From assembly GCA_017399105.1 (NCBI GenBank), contig JAFQEJ010000049.1, positions 23,945-87,944 on the forward strand: a stretch of 64,000 nucleotides of DNA. The letters are read 5' to 3'. The translations under genes were made by a program, and so were the position numbers. This DNA comes from Clostridia bacterium (GTDB lineage: Bacteria > Bacillota > Clostridia > Oscillospirales > CAG-272). The notes below the pieces were generated by a model. It was given only the letters and a program-made list of their open reading frames with translations. It had not been told where the DNA came from and ran no database searches. Positions 10,271 to 17,417 of the stretch are shown here, piece after piece; the first letter of the stretch is position 1; each line of letters opens with the position of its first letter.

Positions 10271-11203
10271 TTATTTCTTGAGCATGCTTGCGATTTCTTC
10301 GCCGAAGTTATCCTCTCTCTTCTGGATGCCTTCGCCCTTCTCGAAACGGAAGAAGTTGTTGATGGTGATGGCACCGCCAAGCTCCTTAGCAGTCTGCTCG
10401 GTGTACTTAGCAACAGTGAGAGCATCGTCCTTGACATAGCCCTGCTCGGTCAGGCAGTTTGCCTCATAGAACTTGCCGATACGGCCGGCAACCATCTTCT
10501 CGACGATCGCTTCGGGCTTCTTTGCGTTTGCGGGATCGTTCTTGATCTGCGCGATGAGGATCTGCTTCTCGGACTCGATAACATCAGCGGGAACAGCTTC
10601 CTTGTTTACATACTGTGTGGGGTATGCAGCAACCTGGAGCGCGATGTTCTTAGCGTACTCTGCGAAGCCTTCCTTAGCAGCGGTAGCATCGTCGGTATCA
10701 AACTTAACGATAACGCCTGTGGTACCCTTGCCGTGGATATAGGAGCTCATAACGCCCTCTACGATAACGAAGCGGCGGATCTTGATCTTTTCACCGATGG
10801 TGAAGACCTTCTCCTTAAGAGCGTCCTCAACGGTTGTATCTGTGCCGTCAAATGCCAGTGCCATAAGAGCATCAACATCAGCGGGCTTGTTAGCGAGAAT
10901 GGTGCGGAGCAGACCTGCAACGAATTCCTTGAACACGTCGTTCTTTGCAACGAAGTCTGTCTCAGCGTTTACTTCGATCATAGCAGCAGTCTTCTTGTCA
11001 TCGGAGTACATAATCTCAACAATACCCTCTGCTGCGATTCTTGCTTCCTTCTTAGCTGCAACAGCCAGACCCTTTTCACGAAGAAGCTTTACTGCCTCTT
11101 CGAAGTCGCCATTTGCATCCTTGAGTGCGTTCTTGCAGTCCATCATACCGCAGCCGGTCTTAGCTCTGAGCTCGGCTACGAGTTTTGCTGTAATCTCTGC
11201 CAT
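10271..11203 (-). CDS. tsf: translation elongation factor Ts
   Basis: Guanine-nucleotide exchange factor that recycles EF-Tu. 310 residues. The N-terminal UBA-like domain has the signature LVAELRAKTGCGMMDCKNAL. The core (EVNAETDFVAKND) and the C-terminal dimerisation region follow. GGAGG lies 9 bases before the ATG. It sits directly downstream of rpsB, the near-universal bacterial order. Confidence 0.97.
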   Translation of the reverse strand: MAEITAKLVAELRAKTGCGMMDCKNALKDANGDFEEAVKLLREKGLAVAAKKEARIAAEGIVEIMYSDDKKTAAMIEVNAETDFVAKNDVFKEFVAGLLRTILANKPADVDALMALAFDGTDTTVEDALKEKVFTIGEKIKIRRFVIVEGVMSSYIHGKGTTGVIVKFDTDDATAAKEGFAEYAKNIALQVAAYPTQYVNKEAVPADVIESEKQILIAQIKNDPANAKKPEAIVEKMVAGRIGKFYEANCLTEQGYVKDDALTVAKYTEQTAKELGGAITINNFFRFEKGEGIQKREDNFGEEIASMLKK

Positions 11204-11245
11204 TTTTATCTTCCTCCTGTTTTGGGTAATATTCTGTAATTTTAA

Positions 11246-11986
11246 TTATTCAGCTGCATCTTCAGCTGCTTCAGCCTCGGTAGCTTCAGCGTCTGTGATC
11301 TGTTCGCCCTGCTTGCCCTCGAGAACTGCGTCTGCGAGAACAGAGGAGATCAGCTTGATAGCGCGGATAGCGTCGTCGTTGCCGGGGATGATGTAGTCTG
11401 CGTCATCGGGATCGCAGTTGGTATCAACAATTGCAACAACCGGAATGCCCAGCTTCTTAGCTTCGAGAACGGCGTTCTTTTCCTTGCGGGGATCAACGAT
11501 GAAGATAGCGGAAGGAAGGGTCTGCATGGTCTTGATACCGCCGAGGTTCTTCTCGAGGTTGTTCATTTCCTTAAGGAGAGCTGCAACTTCCTTCTTGGGG
11601 AGCAGGTCGAAGGTGCCGTCTTCCTGCATCTTGGTGAGGCTGTTGAGACGAGCGATGCTCTTCTTGATGGTCTTGAAGTTGGTGAGCATACCGCCGAGCC
11701 AACGAACGTTTACATAATACTGACCGCAGCGCAGAGCCTCGTCGCGGATAGCGTCTGCAGCCTGCTTCTTGGTGCCGACGAAGAGAACGGTGCCCTTATC
11801 CATAGCAACGTCACGAACGAAGTTATAAGCCTCGTCGAACTTCTTGACCGTCTTCTGAAGGTCGATGATATAGATACCGTTTCTCTCTGTGAAGATGTAC
11901 TCTGCCATCTTCGGGTTCCATCTTCTTGTGTGATGTCCGAAATGAACGCCTGCTTCAAGAAGCTGCTTGATTGTGATAACTGACAT
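11246..11986 (-). CDS. rpsB: 30S ribosomal protein S2
   Basis: Small-subunit protein uS2. 246 residues. Signatures include [19 protein letters not shown] near the N-terminus and [25 protein letters not shown] near the C-terminus. The last 20 or so residues form an acidic, Ala/Glu-rich tail. An AAGGAGGACAAA site precedes the ATG. It is the first gene of the cluster, behind the promoter at 12102 and a structured leader. Confidence 0.97.
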   Translation of the reverse strand: MSVITIKQLLEAGVHFGHHTRRWNPKMAEYIFTERNGIYIIDLQKTVKKFDEAYNFVRDVAMDKGTVLFVGTKKQAADAIRDEALRCGQYYVNVRWLGGMLTNFKTIKKSIARLNSLTKMQEDGTFDLLPKKEVAALLKEMNNLEKNLGGIKTMQTLPSAIFIVDPRKEKNAVLEAKKLGIPVVAIVDTNCDPDDADYIIPGNDDAIRAIKLISSVLADAVLEGKQGEQITDAEATEAEAAEDAAE

Positions 11987-12014
11987 TGTTTTGTCCTCCT
12001 TCGGTTTTTACCAC

Positions 12015-12080
12015 CACAGCGACCTTCTAACCGATCGGCTCCGAATAAGCTTCATGCGGTCACCGAATGGATGCGCTGTG
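12015..12080 (-). promoter_or_regulatory. Structured 5' leader of rpsB
   Basis: On the minus strand CACAGCG (near the transcript start) pairs with CGCTGTG close to the rpsB ribosome-binding site. It encloses smaller ACCG/CGGT and CCGATCGG elements. Autoregulatory S2 leaders are known in other bacteria, but I cannot match this one to a described family. Seen: the pairing and its placement. Inferred: feedback control by S2. Confidence 0.4.
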
Positions 12081-12101
12081 TGTGAAATTTTTAGACATAT
12101 T

Positions 12102-12130
12102 ATTGTATCATAATACTTTCCATATTGCAA
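12102..12130 (-). promoter_or_regulatory. Sigma-A promoter for rpsB-tsf
   Basis: On the minus strand, TTGCAA and TACAAT are separated by exactly 17 bases. The transcript would start near 12095, giving a leader of about 110 bases before rpsB. Confidence 0.8.
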
Positions 12131-12157
12131 GGGGTTGTCTGCGTATTCACAATTATT

Positions 12158-12466
12158 TTACAATCCAAAGAAGTGTTTTCGCTTTTTTTCCTTTGGGCAG
12201 TCCTCCCTCTCGCCGCAGTGATCGCAGGAAGGACTTTTGATATTGACAATGATGATATCATCGCCGATACGTTCGATATTCTCCCAGGGGATCCGGCAGT
12301 CACTTCCCCTTCCGAGACCGAAAAAGCGGTTATCGCCGGGGACAATGATGGCGCAGATTTTCCCGCAGTCAAGATCAATTTCCAGATCACAGACATAGCC
12401 CAGCCGCCTGCCGTCGCAGACATTGACCACCTCTTTATCGCGCAGATCGTTCAGCGAACAGCTCAT
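12158..12466 (-). CDS. YlmC/YmxH-family sporulation protein (PRC-barrel)
   Basis: 102 residues with the PRC-barrel pattern of the YlmC/YmxH family: an N-terminal LNDLRDKEVVNVCDGRRLGYVCDLEIDLD, then VPGDNRF.GLGRG and IPWENIERIGDDIIIV. The C-terminus has CDHCGEREDC, possibly a metal site, and a basic tail. Its ATG overlaps the spoIVA stop as ATGA, so the two are coupled. The molecular role of the family is not established; the position behind spoIVA supports expression in the mother cell. Confidence 0.85.
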   Translation of the reverse strand: MSCSLNDLRDKEVVNVCDGRRLGYVCDLEIDLDCGKICAIIVPGDNRFFGLGRGSDCRIPWENIERIGDDIIIVNIKSPSCDHCGEREDCPKEKKRKHFFGL

Positions 12467-13965
12467 AAGATGATGCAGATCAGGCCGTTTGAGCCTTCGT
12501 TGATGATGCGGCAGAGCGTTTCGGAGAGCTTGGCACGGGCATCCTCCGGCATATGACCGAGCTTGCTGTGGAGTCCTTCGGTGACCAGCTCATGGAGGGT
12601 CTTGCCGAAGAGGTTGGAGCTCCAGATACTCCTGGGATCTTCTTCAAACTCGCGGAGCAGGAATTTTACCAGCTCCTCCGACTGCTGTTCGGTGCCGACA
12701 ACAGGATTGATTTCTGTCTCGATTTCGGCACGGATCATGTGGATGGAGGGAGCGCTGGCTCTGAGCTTGACACCGTAGCCGCCGGGCTGCTTGACAATCT
12801 CGGGCTCCTCAAGGCGCAGATCATCGATATCGGGCGTGACGATGCCGTATCCGCTCTCATTGACAGCCTCCAGTGCTTCGGCTACACGGTCATACTTTGC
12901 CTTCACCTCGGTCAGTTCACGAAGGAGTGAAATCAGCCGCTCGTCCGAGTCGATATCCATATTGGTCATCTCGCTGAGCACTCTGTAGTAGAGTGAATCC
13001 TCCAGCTTGATGCCGATGACAGCTCTTCCGCTTCCGAGATCGAGCTTTTCGACACCCGCGTGGGTGATATACTCATTTTCGCTGAGCGGTGCAAAGGCTT
13101 CGGCGATATCTCCCGCGCGCTTCACCTTACCGGCGCAGGCAAGCACCGATTCACGCACCGAGGCTGACAGCCAGTGATTCGGCTCAAGAGCACTTACCCA
13201 GGAGGGCAAACTGCATCCGATTTCGGTGATCGGAAATTCCAGCAGCACCAGCTCGAGAATGCGACGGATATCCTCTGCATTGAGCTCAAGGCAGTTGACA
13301 AGGGCGACAGGTGCCGCGTATTTCGCTTCCAGCTCATAGGCAAGCTTGTGGGCTTCCTCAGCGTCGGGATTGGCGGAATTGAGGATGATGGCGAAGGGTT
13401 TGCCCATCTGCTTCAGTTCGGCAATAACAGCCTCCTCGGCGGGAACATATGCCTGGCGCGGAATATCGGCGATACTGCCGTCACAGGTGACCATGATGCC
13501 GATGGTGGAGTGATCGCGAATAACCTTGCGAGTGCCGATCTCTGCCGCTTCGCCGAAGGGCATGGGATCGGGCGACCAGGGAGTCATCACCATGCGCGGC
13601 GTACCGTTTTCGATGTGTCCCAGCGCTTCGGGAACAATAAAGCCCACACAGTCGATCATCTTCACACGGAAGCCTGCGTTTTCGCCGACGGTGATCTGCA
13701 CTGCCTCGTCGGGGATAAATTTCGGCTCGGTGGTCATGACGGTTTTGCCTGCCGCGCTCTGAGGCATCTCGTCTCTGGCGCGGTCGCGGTCATAGGGATT
13801 TTCGATATTGGGCAGCACAAGGGTTTCGAGGAAGCGCTTGATAAAGGTGGATTTTCCCGTGCGGCAGGGACCTGTGATGCCGATGTAGATGTCACCGCCT
13901 GTTCGCTCTGCAATATCACGATAGATAGCTGTGGGGTCGTTTTTCTGTGTAATCATATCCTGCAT
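12463..13965 (-). CDS. spoIVA: stage IV sporulation protein A (spore coat morphogenetic ATPase)
   Basis: Mother-cell protein that polymerises on the forespore surface and anchors the coat. 500 residues, close to the family's 492. The TRAFAC-like P-loop domain is evident: YIGITGPCRTGKSTFIKRF near residues 27-45, then PTEPKFIPDEAV-like switch and DCVGF. The C-terminus, which is normally needed for coat assembly, is complete. An ATG at 13986 exists but lacks a ribosome-binding site; 13965 is preferred, although its site (GAGAG) is weak and lies in a hairpin arm. Downstream ylmC/ymxH overlaps by 4 bases. Confidence 0.93.
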   Translation of the reverse strand: MQDMITQKNDPTAIYRDIAERTGGDIYIGITGPCRTGKSTFIKRFLETLVLPNIENPYDRDRARDEMPQSAAGKTVMTTEPKFIPDEAVQITVGENAGFRVKMIDCVGFIVPEALGHIENGTPRMVMTPWSPDPMPFGEAAEIGTRKVIRDHSTIGIMVTCDGSIADIPRQAYVPAEEAVIAELKQMGKPFAIILNSANPDAEEAHKLAYELEAKYAAPVALVNCLELNAEDIRRILELVLLEFPITEIGCSLPSWVSALEPNHWLSASVRESVLACAGKVKRAGDIAEAFAPLSENEYITHAGVEKLDLGSGRAVIGIKLEDSLYYRVLSEMTNMDIDSDERLISLLRELTEVKAKYDRVAEALEAVNESGYGIVTPDIDDLRLEEPEIVKQPGGYGVKLRASAPSIHMIRAEIETEINPVVGTEQQSEELVKFLLREFEEDPRSIWSSNLFGKTLHELVTEGLHSKLGHMPEDARAKLSETLCRIINEGSNGLICIIL

Positions 13966-13972
13966 AAAAATA

Positions 13973-14036
13973 CCGCTCTCTTTCATTTGGAATTTCAGAT
14001 TATCGTTTCATGAAATTCATATGAGAAAGAGAGCGG
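13973..14036 (-). terminator. Hairpin ending the ECF operon and abutting the spoIVA start
   Basis: A perfect 12-bp stem (CCGCTCTCTTTC with GAAAGAGAGCGG) has a 40-base loop and is followed on the minus strand by TATTTTT. The spoIVA ATG comes directly after the U-run. The stem's downstream arm contains the only candidate ribosome-binding site of spoIVA. Confidence 0.65.
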
Positions 14037-14045
14037 TTTTATGCC
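14016..14045 (-). promoter_or_regulatory. Possible sigma-E promoter for spoIVA
   Basis: On the minus strand GGCATAAA lies 14 bases before CATATGAA. This resembles the sigma-E consensus (-35 like KMATATT, -10 like CATACANT with a 13-15 base spacer). spoIVA is sigma-E dependent in Bacillus and Clostridium. If used, transcription would start inside the loop of the hairpin, so the mRNA would lack its upstream arm. Confidence 0.4.
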
Positions 14046-14055
14046 AAGGTCGGTA

Positions 14056-14742
14056 CTACACACCGTATTTGATTTTCACCCGCGACAGCTTTTCGCCGAT
14101 GGGACCTGCGAGAATGAACAGAAAAATCACATTTGAGAGTACATAAATGATCGTATGGGGAAGTGCTGTCACCATCGCCGCGGCGTAGAGCGACAGATCC
14201 ATCGAGCCGTTGTACCACATTATTGTCCAGATATCCATGATCATGGAATACAGACCTCCTGCAAGCGCGCCGGCGATCAGAAGAAAGATGCGGCTTTTGC
14301 GAAGCGGCACCGAGAGATATCCCGAGAACAGTCCGATCATGCCCCATGCGAACATCTGAAAGGGCGTCCATGGGCCGTGACCGAAGTAAATATTGGAGAC
14401 CAGCGCCGACATGGAGCCGACGAGAAAGCCTGCTTCGCCTCCCAGCCACATCCCTGCGATCATGGTGATAGCGGTGACAGGCTTGAAGATGGGAATGAAT
14501 CTTCCCGCTACCGACAGTGCCGAGAGAACAGCTGACAGAATCAACCTGCGCGAGCCGGTCTTTCCGGAATCAAAGCCGGCAAGGAAGAGCAAAACGGTAC
14601 AGACCGCAACGCCGAGGGCAACCATCGCCCAGCGCTTTTCCTCAAAAACGAAGATACCAACGGCAACGATCAGCGGAATTGCAATATAGGGAACCACGCG
14701 GGAAATTATCCTGCGAAGGGAGGCGTTTTTGATGACGATCAT
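14056..14742 (-). CDS. ECF transporter substrate-binding (S) component
   Basis: Membrane protein of 228 residues with about six to seven hydrophobic segments. It is the substrate-specific subunit of an energy-coupling-factor importer. The GHGPWTPFQMFAWGMIG stretch is typical of a group of Firmicutes S components of uncertain substrate. It overlaps the ATPase gene by ATGA, so T, AA' and S form one transcript and a dedicated (group I) transporter. No riboswitch precedes the operon, so the substrate cannot be read from regulation; a vitamin, cobalamin-like compound or queuosine-type precursor would be guesses. Confidence 0.82.
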   Translation of the reverse strand: MIVIKNASLRRIISRVVPYIAIPLIVAVGIFVFEEKRWAMVALGVAVCTVLLFLAGFDSGKTGSRRLILSAVLSALSVAGRFIPIFKPVTAITMIAGMWLGGEAGFLVGSMSALVSNIYFGHGPWTPFQMFAWGMIGLFSGYLSVPLRKSRIFLLIAGALAGGLYSMIMDIWTIMWYNGSMDLSLYAAAMVTALPHTIIYVLSNVIFLFILAGPIGEKLSRVKIKYGV

Positions 14743-16376
14743 GCCTTCGCCTCCCCATTCAGCCTGCAGATCTCCACCGCTTCGGGAAGAGTGACGATGC
14801 CGTCATAGTGTCCTCTTGTCATGCGGTTGGCAGCAGTTGTATAGAAGCTGTTGGCGGCAAAAAATTCACGGGGAGTGCCGGTACTGACAATCTCACCCCG
14901 GAAGAAGAGAGCACAGCGGTCAGCGGCATCGGCGGCAAATTCGGCATCATGGGTGACCGCAAGGATGGTCATACCACCGTCCCGAAGTCGGCGCAGAATG
15001 TCTGTAATACGCTCTCTGGAAGCGGCATCCAGTCCCTTGGTAGGCTCGTCCAGCAGAAGCAGCTTTGGCTTTGTGGAAAGCACGCGGGCAAGGGCGGCAA
15101 GCTGCTGTTCACCGCCGCTCAGATCATAGGGATGCGTGTCGGCATATTTCACAAGATCGAGCCCCAGCATGGCGGCTTCTGCCTCGGCACCCTTCAGTTC
15201 TTCGCGGAGGGTATTGCGAAGAAAGAGCGTCTGGGGATCCTGAGGCAGCCAGGCAAGACAGCTTTGGTAGAGTGTACCGTTTTTATAGTCCTTCAACTGT
15301 TTTCCGAAGATTTTGATTTTCCCCGAAAAAATCCGGTTGATGGCGGCGACGGCACCGAGAGCTGTGGTCTTTCCCGAGCCATTGGCACCGAGGATGCAGA
15401 AAAATTCGCCCTGCTTCACATGGAAGCTCGTACCGCGCAGAATGTCCTCACCCTTCTGGGAATAGCGGAACCAAACATCGCGGAATTCGAGGGCATTTAC
15501 CTCGGGCGCGACAGGCGTTTTTGCGGGAAGACTGCGGACTTTATTGGTATAATGCTCCTCAATCATCCGTTTTCCTTCACGGACGGTGAGGGGAACTTCC
15601 CCTTTTGTCTCAAGTCCCAGCGCCATGCTCAGTCTGGAGGCTGCCGGCATCATGCGAAGCAGTGCGGGGCGGGATGCCAGCAGAGGAAGTGCTTCACGGG
15701 GCGGTGCATCGGCGACAATCTCTCCGCAATCAAGAGCAATCAGGCGATCACAGACCGGGATCAGCTCCTCGAGGCGATGCTCGGCGATGATGACGGTCAG
15801 CGAAAGCTCGCGGTTGATTTTGAGCAGTGTTCCGATAAAGTCGGATGCGGCGATCGGATCAAGCTGCGCGGTTGGCTCGTCGAGAATGAGCACGCGGGGA
15901 TTCATCGCCATGACCGCGGCAAGGTTGAGAAGCTGCTTCTGTCCCCCCGAGAGTTTGGAGGTCTCACGGTCAAACCAAGGTGCGATGCCAAAATAGCCTG
16001 CCATCTCGGCACAGCGGCGGCGGATCACATCCTGCGATTCGCCCAGATTTTCAAGTCCCAAAGCCAGCTCATGCCAGACCTTATCAGCCGCAATCTGCTG
16101 TTCGGGACGCTGCATGACAAATCCGATCTCGGAGGCGGCTGTTCGTGCATCGAGCTGCTCAAGGCTGCGTCCGCCATAACAGACAGAGCCGCTCTTTTCG
16201 CCGAGGGGGGCAAGCTCCCGCTTCAGTAGACGCAAAAGGGTAGATTTGCCGCTTCCCGTAGCGCCGCAGAGCACAACAAATTCGCCCTCGTTGACAGAGA
16301 AAGACAGCTCTTTCAGCGTGGGAGCCTTTCCTGTGGGATATTTGAAGCTTAGATTTTCGACACGAAGTATTTCCAT
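14739..16376 (-). CDS. ECF transporter ATPase, two fused ATP-binding domains
   Basis: 545 residues carrying two ABC ATPase domains in tandem, replacing separate EcfA and EcfA'. Domain 1 has Walker A GATGSGKSTLL, signature KLSGGQKQLLNLA and Walker B RVLILDEPTAQLD. Domain 2 has GANGSGKTTALG, DLSGGEQQLAALARV and LLLLDEPTKGLD. The start at ATG 16376 has AGAGGG about 6 bases upstream; an ATG six codons earlier lacks such spacing. The gene begins inside the 3' end of the T-component gene, overlapping it by 28 bases. Confidence 0.93.
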   Translation of the reverse strand: MEILRVENLSFKYPTGKAPTLKELSFSVNEGEFVVLCGATGSGKSTLLRLLKRELAPLGEKSGSVCYGGRSLEQLDARTAASEIGFVMQRPEQQIAADKVWHELALGLENLGESQDVIRRRCAEMAGYFGIAPWFDRETSKLSGGQKQLLNLAAVMAMNPRVLILDEPTAQLDPIAASDFIGTLLKINRELSLTVIIAEHRLEELIPVCDRLIALDCGEIVADAPPREALPLLASRPALLRMMPAASRLSMALGLETKGEVPLTVREGKRMIEEHYTNKVRSLPAKTPVAPEVNALEFRDVWFRYSQKGEDILRGTSFHVKQGEFFCILGANGSGKTTALGAVAAINRIFSGKIKIFGKQLKDYKNGTLYQSCLAWLPQDPQTLFLRNTLREELKGAEAEAAMLGLDLVKYADTHPYDLSGGEQQLAALARVLSTKPKLLLLDEPTKGLDAASRERITDILRRLRDGGMTILAVTHDAEFAADAADRCALFFRGEIVSTGTPREFFAANSFYTTAANRMTRGHYDGIVTLPEAVEICRLNGEAKA

Positions 16377-17227
16377 TTTGCCCTCTCGATGCATTCGATT
16401 GCAGACGGAGTCAGAACCAGCGCTCCGTAGGATATGTATGCCAGAATTGCTGCCGGTGAGGTCGGCAGGCTTCGGATGTTCGGATAGAAGGTGAAGGTCA
16501 GCGCACCCGATAGAAGTGCCGGCAGCTGCAGTCCCACCAGAAGCAGAATCAGCAGAAGAAAGATCACATCGCGCCGCCGCATACGCCAGAGTGCGAAGGA
16601 GGTTCGCTTCCCTGTTCCGTAGCCCCGAGCTTCCATACTGTCAGCGGTGACAATGCCGTTTTCCAGTGCCCAGGTGATCATCACTGAAAAGACACGCAAA
16701 TCGCTTTTCACTGTGTCGGCGATACTGCCATCCTTATATTGACCGGTGGTACGCTGTGCTGCTCTGACCCGCTCCATCTGGGTAATAAAAAGAGGAATGT
16801 AACGCAGGGTCATGGAGAGTGTCAGCGCAAACTTTCCCGAGAGCTTGCCGAAAACATACATCAGGCGGTCGGAAGTCATGATTTTTGAGAAGCTGCGAAA
16901 ATGGTAGAGCACAGCGATAATCATGGCGCCGGCGGTGATACCGTAGAGGGTAGCTTCCAGTGTGATGGGATTATTATTAATCACCAACAGAACAGTGGCG
17001 CCGTTGTGGTAGAAGAGAGGATTGATCAGCGCGGTGACGGCAAAAAGAAGGAGCGTAAAAAGATGCCCCGTCGGCTTTTCATCCTCGGCGCGCAGGATGT
17101 AGAGGAGGAGCGCACCGACAAGCGAGATGACAATCATGACAGGATTCATGCCCAGCATGGAGCAGAGCGCGGCGGACAGGAAATAGAGTGTCTGCACGAT
17201 GGGATTGAAATCGGCAATGGTTTTCAC
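16349..17227 (-). CDS. ECF transporter transmembrane (T) component
   Basis: 292 residues with several membrane segments. The coupling helix motifs seen in EcfT are present: MTLRYIPLFITQMERVRAAQR and DSMEARGYGTGKRT (the A-R-G type motifs that dock on the ATPases). The GTG start at 17227 is chosen because AAAGGAGG lies 5 bases before it; longer in-frame starts would overlap the promoter region. It is the first gene of the ECF operon. Confidence 0.9.
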   Translation of the reverse strand: MKTIADFNPIVQTLYFLSAALCSMLGMNPVMIVISLVGALLLYILRAEDEKPTGHLFTLLLFAVTALINPLFYHNGATVLLVINNNPITLEATLYGITAGAMIIAVLYHFRSFSKIMTSDRLMYVFGKLSGKFALTLSMTLRYIPLFITQMERVRAAQRTTGQYKDGSIADTVKSDLRVFSVMITWALENGIVTADSMEARGYGTGKRTSFALWRMRRRDVIFLLLILLLVGLQLPALLSGALTFTFYPNIRSLPTSPAAILAYISYGALVLTPSAIECIERAKWKYFVSKI

Positions 17228-17257
17228 GGGGCGCCTCCTTTGAGATTTAATCATTAA

Positions 17258-17286
17258 ATTATAGCATGTTCGGCGGCGCAAGTCAA
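17258..17286 (-). promoter_or_regulatory. Sigma-A promoter for the ECF operon
   Basis: On the minus strand TTGACT and TATAAT are separated by 17 bases. Only about 20-25 untranslated bases precede the GTG start, which leaves no room for a riboswitch. Confidence 0.88.
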
Positions 17287-17358
17287 CTGTACAGATCAAT
17301 GAGGTTAAAATTGTTTTAAAAAAGCAGAAAAATCACATATCCACAGGTGACAATTCCT

Positions 17359-17387
17359 TTGACAAACGGCGGATGCCATGTTATAAT
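17359..17387 (+). promoter_or_regulatory. Sigma-A promoter for the alpha-mannosidase operon
   Basis: Perfect consensus: TTGACA, 17 bases, TATAAT. It overlaps any upstream in-frame start, so it fixes the mannosidase start at 17418. Confidence 0.92.
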
Positions 17388-17417
17388 AAGAAAATCAATA
17401 TCCATTCGGAGGTTATC

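Noticed and set aside
14808..16229. Plus-strand frame of 473 codons
   Set aside because: It mirrors the fused ECF ATPase; Walker and signature motifs are on the minus strand.
17228..17257. Riboswitch controlling the ECF transporter
   Set aside because: Only about 20-25 bases separate the transcript start from the GTG start.
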